A stretch of 64,000 nt of DNA, from contig CAYQTA010000077.1 of assembly GCA_964420365.1 (NCBI GenBank), positions 62,001 through 126,000 of the forward strand. Reading direction: 5' to 3'. Of this stretch, positions 41,066 to 49,356 are shown piece after piece. The stretch's first letter is position 1, and the number at the start of each line of letters is the position of its first letter. This DNA comes from JAMOQA01 sp964420365 (GTDB lineage Bacteria > Acidobacteriota > Polarisedimenticolia > J045). Made by a program: the position numbers and the translations under genes. The notes under the pieces are model-generated. The model made no database searches, was not told the origin of the DNA, and saw nothing but the letters and a program-made list of their open reading frames with translations.

Positions 41066-42100
41066 TCAGCGGGAAGCCGGCTCGACCATCACCCGGATGA
41101 ACCGGTCGAGCAGGTCGGCATCGAACTGCCCCTGCATCTCCCGCTTCATCTTCCACAGGGCCTGGAACCCGCTGAGGGCGGGCGTGTTTCCCCGCCGGGA
41201 GGTCAGCGAGTCGAAGGCGTCCGCGATCGCGACGACGCGCACGGGAAGCGTCATCTGGTCGCAGGTCAGGCCGTGGGGATACCCGGAACCGTCGCACCGC
41301 TCGTGGTGGTTCATGCAGACGTCGAGGCAGACCGGGTCGTCCCAGCCGGCCTCCCGGAGCATCGTCACCCCGCGTTCCGTGTGCGACATGATCTCGGCCC
41401 ACTCGAGGTCGGTCAGCCGTCCCTGCTTGTGCAGCAGCTCGGGACTGATCTCCGCCTTGCCGACGTCGTGGAGGAGGGCCGCGCGACCGATCGTGGCGAT
41501 CTCCCCGGGATCTCCCAGGCCCAGGGACCGGACCAGCTCGGTCGCGTACAGGGCGGTATGCATCGAGTGGGCGTAGGTCTCGTAGTCGATCCGCAGGCGG
41601 CCGACCAGGGTCGCGTAGGCCTCCGGCTCCGCGAGCAGGAACCGCGCGGTCTCTTCCGCCACCCGGTGAACCCGTTCCGGGAGGCCCGGCGAGCCCAGGT
41701 CGGAGAACGCCGCCTGCACGACGGCGTGGGAAACGCCGAGCAGCGTGTCACACCGCTGCTCGAGAGGCAGGCTCCGGTCCGCCAGGATCTCCCCGAGCTG
41801 CGCCTCCTCGGGCGAGACGCCCGGGGCGGCCACCGTCCCCTCGTCGTCTCCCCCGGTCTCCCTCCGGTAGCGCCGGTACTGCTCGGCCTGGTCGCCGGGC
41901 ACGTACAGCTCGTGGACGCCGCTCTCCAGCAGGCGCCGGCGAACCTCGTCCGTGAACGGCATGTTCGCCGCCCGGTAGAGCACCGGTTCCCCCCCCGCGT
42001 GCCGGAGGTAGAGGTCGAAGCCGGGCACCGAGTCGGGCTTGAGCTGGTCGAGCGAGATCGAGAAGAAGTCCTGTCCGACCGCTGCGACGTCCGGGGCCAT
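41066..42100 (-). CDS. HD-GYP domain protein, predicted c-di-GMP phosphodiesterase
   Basis: A 344-residue cytoplasmic protein. Residues about 10-80 match the DUF3391-like N-terminal module of HD-GYP proteins (GFDLYLRHAGGEPVLYRAAN, SGVHELYVPGDQ). The HD-GYP domain follows with HSMHTALYA, LLHDVGKAEISPELL (HD at 211-212), SHTERGV, NHHERCDGSGYPHGL (GYP at 273-275) and VAIADAFDSLTS. These are the metal and substrate residues of active c-di-GMP hydrolases. No receiver domain is present. GGGAGGGCGTCG precedes the ATG. It lies 71 bases upstream of the DUF1573 gene on the same strand. Confidence 0.9.
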   Translation of the reverse strand: MAPDVAAVGQDFFSISLDQLKPDSVPGFDLYLRHAGGEPVLYRAANMPFTDEVRRRLLESGVHELYVPGDQAEQYRRYRRETGGDDEGTVAAPGVSPEEAQLGEILADRSLPLEQRCDTLLGVSHAVVQAAFSDLGSPGLPERVHRVAEETARFLLAEPEAYATLVGRLRIDYETYAHSMHTALYATELVRSLGLGDPGEIATIGRAALLHDVGKAEISPELLHKQGRLTDLEWAEIMSHTERGVTMLREAGWDDPVCLDVCMNHHERCDGSGYPHGLTCDQMTLPVRVVAIADAFDSLTSRRGNTPALSGFQALWKMKREMQGQFDADLLDRFIRVMVEPASR

Positions 42101-42289
42101 CGACGCCCTCCCTCTCGCCCGGGGCACACCCGGGGCCGATCCTCTCCTCCCTCATCGGCCGGCCCCCGCGATCCTGAAGCCTCGTTCGCCGCTTCTTTGC
42201 CTTCTCGCCCGTCCCCGGCCCGTGGCGTCCGCCGCCCCACGGCAGCCGACCCGGGGCGGGAGGCCCGCACGGCCCGGGCGCCGGGAGCC

Positions 42290-42745
42290 TCAGACGAGCC
42301 AGGGAGCGCTGAACAGCACCAGGTAGAACACCCAGTCGATGAACATGGTCGCCAGGGCAGCCACGGGTCCGACGAAGTGGCTGGAATGCCAGGTGGCCTT
42401 CCGACCCGCGAGCAGCATGCCGGCCGTCACCGGGAGAAGGACGCCGGCAAGGGCGACGGCCTGGATCATGGCCACCTCGAAGACCTCGTCCCGCCGGGGC
42501 GCCATCCCGATTCGATCCAGCAGGGCCAGGAACGACAGGGTGCCGTGCAGCGCCCAGAGGTAGATCGCCGCCGAGCAGGTCACCGGGAGGACCGCGGCCA
42601 GCCACGGCCGCTCCCGGCGGGAGGCGGCGAGCGTGGCCGCGAGGAGGAACGCCACCAGGGCGAGCCCGATCGCCAGCCGGTATTCCGCGACCGCGAGGCC
42701 GGCGAGGTGCCCGGGCCCCAGGTAGTCGGCCAACTGCCGTTCCAT
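42290..42745 (-). CDS. Small four-helix membrane protein
   Basis: A 151-residue protein with four hydrophobic helices (RLAIGLALVAFLLAATLAAS, VLPVTCSAAIYLWAL, AMIQAVALAGVLLPVTAGML, ALATMFIDWVFYLVLFSAPW). No family is recognised. GGGAGGACGAG precedes the ATG. It stands alone between the HD-GYP gene (same strand, 189 bases downstream, nothing visible between) and tRNA-Ser. Confidence 0.65.
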   Translation of the reverse strand: MERQLADYLGPGHLAGLAVAEYRLAIGLALVAFLLAATLAASRRERPWLAAVLPVTCSAAIYLWALHGTLSFLALLDRIGMAPRRDEVFEVAMIQAVALAGVLLPVTAGMLLAGRKATWHSSHFVGPVAALATMFIDWVFYLVLFSAPWLV

Positions 42746-42898
42746 CTCGTCCTCCCGGCTCCCTTCCGGCCCGCGCGACCCCCGGGTCGCGCGGGCGGGA
42801 ACCGGGATCGATTTTCCCCCCGCCCCCGCGACAGGACGACGCACCGCGATCCACCCGTGCTGCGGATCTGCCGCCTCCGCCCGTCACCGGGGGCGGGC

Positions 42899-42988
42899 TG
42901 GCGGAGGGGGTGGGATTCGAACCCACGGCGGGGAGGACCCCGCAGCGGTTTTCAAGACCGCCGCCTTCAACCACTCGGCCACCCCTCC
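42899..42988 (-). tRNA. tRNA-Ser(TGA)
   Basis: A 90-base class II cloverleaf with a long variable arm and encoded CCA. The acceptor stem is GGAGGGG/CCCCTCC with discriminator G. The anticodon loop CTTGAAA gives TGA (plus-strand 42952-42954), reading UCA. It is a normal serine tRNA, not tRNA-Sec. Confidence 0.96.
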
Positions 42989-43003
42989 GGAGGACCGGCG
43001 ACC

Positions 43004-43009
43004 ATTCTA
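43004..43009 (-). promoter_or_regulatory. Possible -10 element for tRNA-Ser
   Basis: TAGAAT on the minus strand, 16 bases before the tRNA 5' end. The -35 region 17 bases further up is not recognisable. Confidence 0.4.
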
Positions 43010-43048
43010 GCGACGTCCCCGCCGCGAGCGGGTCCACGCACGCGGAAA

Positions 43049-43075
43049 CGCCCCGGGACACGGTGCCCCGGGGCG
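43049..43075 (-). terminator. Terminator of the glycolytic run
   Basis: On the minus strand a 9-bp stem (CGCCCCGGG/CCCGGGGCG, nine-base loop) is followed by TTTCC. It lies 26 bases after the end of the ATPase gene, the last of six same-strand genes. Confidence 0.65.
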
Positions 43076-43100
43076 CGTGACGCGCGTGCCCGGCCGGACG

Positions 43101-44024
43101 TCAGACCGGTACCGGTTCCCGGCCCAGCTCCTCGGCGAGGGAGCCGTCGGCGGCCTCCCATCGCTCGCCGGGCGCGATCTCCCGGGCCAGCGCCTCGATC
43201 GCCCGGGCGGCCGGGGACCGGGGCGAGAGCTGCGCCAGGGGCGCGAGGAGACGCACCGAGCGCTCGACCGCCGGGTCCTCCGGGACCTCCCCCAGGTGGA
43301 GGAGCTCGATCCCCTCGCCGATTTCCTCGCCGAGGCGTTCCACCAGCTCGCCGGCCGCCGGGTCGGTCCCGGGGCGCGTCCGGTTGAGCACCAGGGCCGG
43401 GTGGAAGCCCCCCGCCGGGTCCTTCTCGATCGCCGCCGCCCGGCGCATCGTGGTCATGTCCCGCACCAGGTCGTCCAGGGACGTGTAGACCCGGGGCTCG
43501 CTGCCGCCGGTCCGGATCGTGCCGTGAACGACCCGCCGGACCCGCGCGAGGCGCAGGAAGCGGGAGGCGTCCGCGAGCGAGACCGGGTCCGGGTTGGCCA
43601 CGGCCACCTGGAGGTCTCCCGCGAGGAACAGGTCGAGCACCTGGTGGGCCGCGCCGGCGGGCAGGTCGACGAGGACCACGTCGTGGGGCAGTGCCAGGAT
43701 CCCGTCCGCCAGGGCACGAATCTCCCGCCAGCGGAGACCCGTGGGCCGGAGCGTTTCTCCCGGTCCGGCCACCAGGTCGAGGTTCGGGACGCTCTCCACC
43801 GGCTCGGCCAGTTCCGCCAGGTTGCGGAACCGTCCGCGCAGGAAACCGGGAATCCCCTCTCCCGGGTGCAGCTTCCCGAGGAGCAGGTGGAGATCCGCCG
43901 AGTCGAAATCCAGGTCGACGAGGCAGGTACGGACCCCGCGCCGGGCCAGGACGAGGCCCAGGTTGGCGACGAGGACCGACCGCCCGGTCCCTCCCTTCCC
44001 CGATCCGAAGGTGACGACGCGCAT
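43101..44024 (-). CDS. MinD/ParA-family ATPase with an altered P-loop
   Basis: A 307-residue SIMIBI-type ATPase. The deviant Walker A motif reads GSGKGGTGRS (residues 7-16): the signature Lys10 is kept, but the usual P-loop Lys is Arg15. TCLVDLDFDSADLHLLLG (switch I) and VVLVDLPAGA (Walker B) follow, and LAGDLQVAVANPDPVSLADA matches the MinD/FlhG pattern. The last about 100 residues include a region absent from MinD. It may position a flagellar, secretion or chemotaxis apparatus, but no partner is nearby. GGGAGGGCAATCGGACCC precedes the ATG. Confidence 0.85.
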   Translation of the reverse strand: MRVVTFGSGKGGTGRSVLVANLGLVLARRGVRTCLVDLDFDSADLHLLLGKLHPGEGIPGFLRGRFRNLAELAEPVESVPNLDLVAGPGETLRPTGLRWREIRALADGILALPHDVVLVDLPAGAAHQVLDLFLAGDLQVAVANPDPVSLADASRFLRLARVRRVVHGTIRTGGSEPRVYTSLDDLVRDMTTMRRAAAIEKDPAGGFHPALVLNRTRPGTDPAAGELVERLGEEIGEGIELLHLGEVPEDPAVERSVRLLAPLAQLSPRSPAARAIEALAREIAPGERWEAADGSLAEELGREPVPV

Positions 44025-44095
44025 GGGTCCGATTGCCCTCCCGCTGGGAACATCGGCCCCGCGAGCGCGCCGGTCAACCCGGTCGATCCGGCGGC

Positions 44096-44611
44096 TCAGC
44101 CGCCCTGGTGCATCAGCATGGCGACGATGCTGCCCCCGAGGATGGCGACACCCACGCAGAGCAGGCCGAACATCACGACCACCGGGATCAGGACGACCGC
44201 GATCGCCTTCCCCCGGGTCAGGCCGTAGAGCTCCTCGACCGAGATCACCGCCACCGGGATCGACCACAGGCCCACCAGGCCTCCGACGACCGGCACGATC
44301 CCGGCCCAGGAGACCAGGCCGCCACCGTGCCCGAGGGCCTTGAAGAGGCCCGACCAGGACCCCTGGCCGCCGAACAGGACGGCCAGCAGGTGCAGGATCC
44401 CGGCGCCGATGACCAGCCCGACGATCGCGAGGACGATGCTCCCGATCCAGAACGCGGGGTTCATCGTGATCAGCGACCCGAGCAGGCCGCCGATCGCCGT
44501 GATCAGCAGCGCCGGGATCAGCGCGTTCTCGTCCGCCGCCACCTCGCGGACGGCCTCCTTGTTCAGGGTCACGATCGCCCACGCGCGGGCAAGAGCCAGC
44601 TTGAAGTCCAT
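44096..44611 (-). CDS. Yip1-family-like membrane protein
   Basis: A 171-residue protein with about five membrane helices and the Yip1-type order: short N-terminal amphipathic segment, ALLITAIGGLLGSLI, WIGSIVLAIVGLVIGAGILH, FKALGHGGGLVSWAGIVPVV and a final helix pair. The role of bacterial Yip1 proteins is not known. GGGAGGAGGTTTCG precedes the ATG. It lies between the exchanger-like gene and the ATPase in the six-gene run. Confidence 0.75.
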   Translation of the reverse strand: MDFKLALARAWAIVTLNKEAVREVAADENALIPALLITAIGGLLGSLITMNPAFWIGSIVLAIVGLVIGAGILHLLAVLFGGQGSWSGLFKALGHGGGLVSWAGIVPVVGGLVGLWSIPVAVISVEELYGLTRGKAIAVVLIPVVVMFGLLCVGVAILGGSIVAMLMHQGG

Positions 44612-44641
44612 CGAAACCTCCTCCCGGGCCATCCCCGGGGT

Positions 44642-45943
44642 TCAGCGGCGAGTGCGCCGCTCCTCTCTCCAGACGTGCCGCCCCATCGCCCCGAGGTCCC
44701 GCCGGTGACGCACGAGCCATCCCAGGGCCAGGAACACGTAGAGCAGCGAAAAGATCGCCTTCTCCCAGCCGAACCACGTCGCCTGGTCCGCCACCGGCAG
44801 CGCGTGCTCGATCCAGACGCCGGTGACGAACTGGGCGAGAAAGAGCCCGGCGAGGAGCAGGGCTTCCTGCCGTTCGAACCGACGGTCGAGAACGATCATC
44901 ACCGCCAGCAGGGACTGGGCCGCGGTCAGCACGAGCTCGCCGAACTGCCGCGAGTCGAGTGGAATGTGACCGATCCCGTGCCCCGCCGCCAGCATCCCCC
45001 CGGCGTAGGCCAGGGGCACCATCCCGACGAGCAGCGTCCACTGGTTCACCTTGCTCGAGACCAGGGTCCCGAGGCCTGCCGTCGCGAAGCCGCGCCAGGC
45101 GAAGATCAGGGCGACCAGGAACTCCGGCGACTCGCTCGCCAGGGGCGCGAGCCACTGGATCATCAGGAACTCGCTGATCCCGGCGGCGTCACCCGCGAGC
45201 TTCAACCCCTCGGCGAACGGCTCGGCCGACGCGGCCAGCACCAGGCCCGCCCACGCGAACATCAGGCCGGTCGCCAGCCGGCGCCGCCCGGGACGCCAGG
45301 CGGCCAGCCGCTCCACCACCCCGCCGATCTCCGGCTCGACGACCTCCTGGCGGACCAGGTAGCGCACGTAGAACCCGAACAGCAGCAGGAACACCGCCGT
45401 GTCCCAGAGCGTCAGCGTTCCCTTGAGGGGGATGACGAACGAGTAGACGGTCGCGGCCGCCAGGAAGAAGACCTCCCCCCAGCGCGACTCCTCGAGGACG
45501 ATCACCCGCTCCCGCCGGACGACGGCGGCCACCAGCAGCACGGCGGGCCACCCGAGCCCGATCAGGAGGCGGTTCGCCCCGGTCATGTTGGCGAGGGCGA
45601 GGGGCGCGTTCTCCGGCACGGTGGCGGCGGTCCAGGCGAGGTACATGTCCACGCTGTACTCGGGGAGCACGGCCAGCAGGGCCACCACGGCCACCGCCAG
45701 GTTCGGGCTGACGTCGAACTGGAGCAGCTCCGCCGCCCAGGAAACGACAAAGGCCGCGCCGAGCACGGCGAGCCCGAAGACCAGGGAACCGGCCCACGGC
45801 GCGAGGCTTCCCCCGCCGAAGACCAGGGATCCCCGCGCGTGGTCGGGGTGCAGTCCCAGCCCGACCCGCAACACGACGGCCGGGACCCCGAGCAGGATCG
45901 CCACCGGGATCGGCCACCAGCCGTGCCGTCGCTCCGCGCCCAC
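44642..45943 (-). CDS. Sodium/calcium exchanger-family membrane protein
   Basis: A 433-residue membrane protein with two inverted halves as in NCX/CaCA transporters. The alpha-repeat motifs are visible: AVVALLAVLPEYSVDM with ALANMTGANRLLIG in the first half, and IQWLAPLASESPEFLVALIF with GLGTLVSSKVNQWTLLVG in the second. The acidic residues in PEYS and SPEF are the ion-site glutamates. It should exchange Na+ or H+ for Ca2+ or a similar cation at the inner membrane. The GTG start is only 3 bases after the phosphofructokinase stop, with weak Shine-Dalgarno, so it probably relies on coupling. Confidence 0.83.
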   Translation of the reverse strand: MGAERRHGWWPIPVAILLGVPAVVLRVGLGLHPDHARGSLVFGGGSLAPWAGSLVFGLAVLGAAFVVSWAAELLQFDVSPNLAVAVVALLAVLPEYSVDMYLAWTAATVPENAPLALANMTGANRLLIGLGWPAVLLVAAVVRRERVIVLEESRWGEVFFLAAATVYSFVIPLKGTLTLWDTAVFLLLFGFYVRYLVRQEVVEPEIGGVVERLAAWRPGRRRLATGLMFAWAGLVLAASAEPFAEGLKLAGDAAGISEFLMIQWLAPLASESPEFLVALIFAWRGFATAGLGTLVSSKVNQWTLLVGMVPLAYAGGMLAAGHGIGHIPLDSRQFGELVLTAAQSLLAVMIVLDRRFERQEALLLAGLFLAQFVTGVWIEHALPVADQATWFGWEKAIFSLLYVFLALGWLVRHRRDLGAMGRHVWREERRTRR

Positions 45944-45946
45944 CCG

Positions 45947-47110
45947 CTACTCGAGGAACATCGGGAGGCCGAGGGTGGCGTCCAGCTTCGGCCGGTACCG
46001 GTCGACGTCGTAGTACCGCTCCACGTTGACCCGCCGCGTCCCCTCCCCGACGACCGTGATGGGCTGGGCGGCATACCGGCCGCCGAGGACCGCCACCAGC
46101 TTCCCGGTGTCTCCCGTTCGCGCCAGCTCGGCGGCGATGCGGCCGAAGTTGATCGCGACCATCCGGTCGAGGGAGTCCGGCGCCCCGGCCCGCATCAGGT
46201 AGGCGAGGTTCTGGTACATGATCCCCTCGCGGGTCGTGTTCTTGATGTAGTCGCCGAGGTGCAGGCCGATCCCTCCCAGCTTCCGATGCCCGTAGGCATC
46301 CGGCTCTCCCCACTCGAGGGGTTTCTCGCCCTCGACGGACGCCCCCTCGGAGACGGTCAGCACCGCGTAGTTGCTGGGGTTGTCCCGCTTGTCCCGGACG
46401 AGCAGCTCGACGACCTTCTCCGGCCGGAACGGCACCTCGCTGATCAGCGCCCGGTCGGCGAAGGCGAGCAGGGCGATCACCAGGGACGTCTCGCCGGAGT
46501 TCCGGCCGAACAACTCGACGATGAGAAACCGCTCGTGGGAACCGGCCGGGCTGCGCAGGTCGGTGATCATGTTGACCGAGCGGCTGACCGCCGTGGAGAA
46601 CCCGATGCAGTAGTCGGTCCCGTAGACGTCGTTGTCCATCGTCTTCGGGACACCGATCACCGGCACTCCCTCCTGGTGGAGGCGCCGGGCGAACGAGAGG
46701 GTGTCGTCCCCCCCGATCGCGACCAGGACGTCGATCCCCAGCTCCTCGATCGTCCGGATCGCCCGGGCGGTCATGTCCACCGTGCCGTCGTCACCCGGCT
46801 CCGGCGCCTCGTCCTTCAGGTGGTCCGGGATCTCCCCCGGGCGCATCGCCATCGGGTTCGTCCGGGACGAGTGAAGCCAGGTTCCCCCGGTCCGGTCGAT
46901 CGTGCGCGTGTTCTGGCGGGTCAGGCGGACGACCCAGTCCTCGCGGGGAAAGGGACTCTTCGTCCCCGCGTTCAGCAGGGCGGCCCATCCCCGGCGCAGG
47001 CCGAGGACCTCCCAGCCCTCGTCCTCCATCCGCCAGGTCAGGGTCCGGATCACCACGTTCAGGCCGGGGACGTCACCCCCGCCGGTCAGCACACCGATCC
47101 TGCGCGCCAT
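45947..47110 (-). CDS. 6-phosphofructokinase, residues of the PPi-dependent type
   Basis: A 387-residue PFK. LTGGGDVPGLN (8-18) is the nucleotide/PPi loop; GGDD (133-136) and PKTMDND (155-161) follow. In ATP-dependent enzymes these positions usually read GGDG and PGTIDND; Asp and Lys here are the markers of pyrophosphate-dependent enzymes, so PPi use is predicted. TDYCIGFSTAVSR and IVELFGRNSGETSL bind the sugar phosphate. A PPi enzyme runs both ways in glycolysis and gluconeogenesis. GGGGGAGCGGACG precedes the ATG. It is 57 bases after the GAPDH gene and shares its strand. Confidence 0.88.
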   Translation of the reverse strand: MARRIGVLTGGGDVPGLNVVIRTLTWRMEDEGWEVLGLRRGWAALLNAGTKSPFPREDWVVRLTRQNTRTIDRTGGTWLHSSRTNPMAMRPGEIPDHLKDEAPEPGDDGTVDMTARAIRTIEELGIDVLVAIGGDDTLSFARRLHQEGVPVIGVPKTMDNDVYGTDYCIGFSTAVSRSVNMITDLRSPAGSHERFLIVELFGRNSGETSLVIALLAFADRALISEVPFRPEKVVELLVRDKRDNPSNYAVLTVSEGASVEGEKPLEWGEPDAYGHRKLGGIGLHLGDYIKNTTREGIMYQNLAYLMRAGAPDSLDRMVAINFGRIAAELARTGDTGKLVAVLGGRYAAQPITVVGEGTRRVNVERYYDVDRYRPKLDATLGLPMFLE

Positions 47111-47167
47111 CGTCCGCTCCCCCGCGGCCCCGGGGAACCCCCGGCCGCGGCGCCATCGCCCGCTCGC

Positions 47168-48172
47168 TCAGAGGAACTGCTCGAGGCGGGTCGCCAGGTC
47201 GACCACCCGGTTCGAGTAGCCCCACTCGTTGTCGTACCAGCTGAGGATCCGCAGGTGCCGCGGCCCGAACATCTGGGTCGAGGCCGCGTCGAAGATCGAG
47301 CTGTGGGAATTGCCGATCACGTCGGAGGAGACGATGGCCTCCTCGGTGTACTGGAGGATCCGGGAGAGCGGCCCCTCCGCGGCCTCCCGTACGACGCGGT
47401 TCACCTCGTCCACCGTGGTCTCCCGGCCGAGCTCCACGACGAGGTCGACGACCGACCCGTCCGGCACCGGCACCCGCATCGCCATCCCGTCGAGCCTCCC
47501 CGCCAGGGCGGGCAGCACCTTGCCCACCGCCTTCGCCGCGCCGGTCGTCGTCGGGATGATGTTCTGGGCGGCGGCGCGGGCCCGGCGGAAGTCCTTGTGG
47601 GGAACGTCCGCGAGGCGCTGGTCGTTCGTGTAGGCGTGGACCGTGGTCATGAACCCGCGCTCGATCCCGAACGCCTCGTGCAGGACCTTCGCCACCGGGG
47701 CCAGGCAGTTGGTGGTGCACGATGCGTTGGAGACGATCCGGGCGTCCGGGGTCAGTACCTCGTCGTTGACGCCGAGGACGACGATCGCGTCGACCTCGTC
47801 CTTGGGCGGCACCGTCAGGATCACCTTCTTCGCCCCGGCCCGCAGGTGGGGCTCGATCTTCGCCCGGTGGCGGAAGACACCGGTCGACTCGATCACCAGG
47901 TCGACCCGTTCCTCCGCCCAGGGGAGGTTCGCCGGGTCCCGCTCCGCGGTCAGGCGGATCCGCCTGCCGTCGACCAGCAGCGCCCCCTCCTCCCAGGAGA
48001 CCGGGCGCTCGAACATCCCCATCACCGTGTCGTACTTGAGCAGGTAGGCGAGCTGGCGCGGGTGGTAGAGATCGTTGATCGCGACGACCTCCATGTCGTC
48101 CCGCTGGTTCATGATGCGGAACACGGCACGCCCGATGCGCCCGAAGCCGTTGATCGCCACGCGCAGGCTCAT
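47168..48172 (-). CDS. gap: Glyceraldehyde-3-phosphate dehydrogenase
   Basis: A 334-residue canonical GAPDH: NGFGRIGR at the N-terminus, Asp34 in AINDL for NAD specificity, SNASCTTNCLAP with catalytic Cys152, His179 in TTVHAYTNDQ, and WYDNEWGYSNR near the end. It oxidises glyceraldehyde-3-phosphate to 1,3-bisphosphoglycerate. The ATG overlaps the stop of the second GAPDH-like gene (ATGA), so both are translated from the same message. Confidence 0.95.
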   Translation of the reverse strand: MSLRVAINGFGRIGRAVFRIMNQRDDMEVVAINDLYHPRQLAYLLKYDTVMGMFERPVSWEEGALLVDGRRIRLTAERDPANLPWAEERVDLVIESTGVFRHRAKIEPHLRAGAKKVILTVPPKDEVDAIVVLGVNDEVLTPDARIVSNASCTTNCLAPVAKVLHEAFGIERGFMTTVHAYTNDQRLADVPHKDFRRARAAAQNIIPTTTGAAKAVGKVLPALAGRLDGMAMRVPVPDGSVVDLVVELGRETTVDEVNRVVREAAEGPLSRILQYTEEAIVSSDVIGNSHSSIFDAASTQMFGPRHLRILSWYDNEWGYSNRVVDLATRLEQFL

Positions 48173-49197
48173 CGTTCCACCTCCTCGACCAGCCCGTCCA
48201 GCTCGGCGAAGCGCCGCAGCACGTCGACGGCCCGGTGGGAATAGCCCCAGCTGTTGTCGAACCAGGCGATCACCTTCCCGACGCCGCCGTCGAGCACCAT
48301 CGTCGCCAGGGAATCGAAGACCGACGAGTAGGGGCTGCGCGCCACGTCGCTGGAGACGATCGGGTCCTCCATGAACTCGATGATTCCCCGGTAGGGACCG
48401 GAAGCCGCCGTCCGGACGACCTCGTTGATGCCGTCCCTCGTGATCGGCTTCGCCGACCAGAACGAGATGTCGACGATCGACCCGTTCGGAACCGGCACCC
48501 GGAGGGCGGAGGCCCGCAGCTTCCCCCGCAGGTTCGGGAGGATCCCCTCCAGGACCGCGCCGGCGTTCGTGTCCGAGGGCACGATGTTCTCCGCGGCCGC
48601 CCGCGAGAGGCGCAGGTCCTCGGCCGGCACGTCCGCCAGGCGCTGGGTGCTGGTGTAGGCGTGCACGGAGGTCAGGTGGGCCCGCTCGATCCCGAACGCC
48701 TCGTCCAGGACATCGAGGACCGGCGCCGCGCAGTGGGCGGTGCAGGAACCGTTGGACACGATCCGGTGCCCCGGCTCGAGCTGGTCGTCGTTGACCCCGT
48801 AGATCACGGTCAGGTCCGGCTCCTCGCGCGGCGGCACGCAGAGCAGCACGCGCTTCGCGCCGGCCTCGAGGTGCCGCTCCGCCTCGGCACGGGACCGGGA
48901 CCGCCCGGTCGCCTCGATCACGTAGTCGACGCCGTAGTCGGACCAGCGGACGTCCCCGGGATCCCGCCCGGAGAGCACCGGGATCTCCCTTCCCCACGTG
49001 TAGAGGTGTCCGTCCCGGTAGGTGACCTGGTCCGGGAACCGTCCCAGGATCGTGTCGTAACGCAGCAGGTAGACCAGGGCCTCGTGGTCCGCGATGTCGG
49101 AGATCGCTCCGATCCGGATCTCGTCACTCCGGTGCAGGATCCGGAAGATGTTCCGGCCGATCCTGCCGAATCCCATCAGTCCGATCGTGATGGGCAT
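48169..49197 (-). CDS. Divergent GAPDH paralogue
   Basis: A 342-residue GAPDH-family protein, clearly distinct from its coupled neighbour. MGFGRIGRNIFR binds NAD and SDIAD keeps Asp at position 34. The catalytic Cys152 and His179 are kept, but the motif reads SNGSCTAHC, so the SCTTN Thr and Asn are Ala154 and His155. WFDNSWGYSHR replaces WYDNEWGYSNR. It could use a different aldehyde-phosphate, as erythrose-4-phosphate dehydrogenase does, or act in the opposite direction. GGGGAGGTGACAG precedes the ATG. It is the first gene of the six-gene run. Confidence 0.88.
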   Translation of the reverse strand: MPITIGLMGFGRIGRNIFRILHRSDEIRIGAISDIADHEALVYLLRYDTILGRFPDQVTYRDGHLYTWGREIPVLSGRDPGDVRWSDYGVDYVIEATGRSRSRAEAERHLEAGAKRVLLCVPPREEPDLTVIYGVNDDQLEPGHRIVSNGSCTAHCAAPVLDVLDEAFGIERAHLTSVHAYTSTQRLADVPAEDLRLSRAAAENIVPSDTNAGAVLEGILPNLRGKLRASALRVPVPNGSIVDISFWSAKPITRDGINEVVRTAASGPYRGIIEFMEDPIVSSDVARSPYSSVFDSLATMVLDGGVGKVIAWFDNSWGYSHRAVDVLRRFAELDGLVEEVER

Positions 49198-49286
49198 CTG
49201 TCACCTCCCCGTGGCCACGGGCCACGCTCGGCTCGTCCCGGCACGCGTCCCCGCCCGCACCCCGCGGTTCGTGGACCCGTGCTCCC

Positions 49287-49301
49287 GGCATATTTTATGC
49301 C
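49287..49301 (-). promoter_or_regulatory. AT-rich palindrome upstream of the GAPDH run
   Basis: GGCATATTTTATGCC is an inverted repeat with 6-base arms and a 3-base spacer, the only AT-rich island in this GC-rich gap. On the minus strand it contains TAAAAT and AAATAT, usable as a -10 element, 90 bases before the GAPDH-like ATG. A repressor site overlapping the promoter is possible. Confidence 0.45.
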
Positions 49302-49320
49302 CCGGGCCGCCCGGATCACC

Positions 49321-49356
49321 GTGAGCCCGCCCCGGTTCGACCGGATTCGGGCTCAC
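49321..49356 (-). terminator. Hairpin at the end of the GT39-TPR gene
   Basis: GTGAGCCCG pairs with CGGGCTCAC across an 18-base loop that itself holds a small CCGGT/ACCGG stem. It overlaps the stop codon of the upstream minus-strand gene and has no T-run; a weak terminator is possible. Confidence 0.4.

Noticed and set aside
42899..42988. Serine tRNA considered as a tRNA-Sec, since a UGA-containing gene lies nearby
   Set aside because: Its anticodon is UGA (reads UCA), not UCA (reads UGA), and its acceptor and D arms have normal serine lengths.
44033..48244. A 1.4-kb-codon open frame on the plus strand opposite the glycolytic run
   Set aside because: It is the shadow of well-conserved minus-strand genes (GAPDH, PFK, exchanger). 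Its predicted protein is Arg/Gln/Pro/His-rich with no domain, as expected from opposite-strand reading of 70% GC codons.
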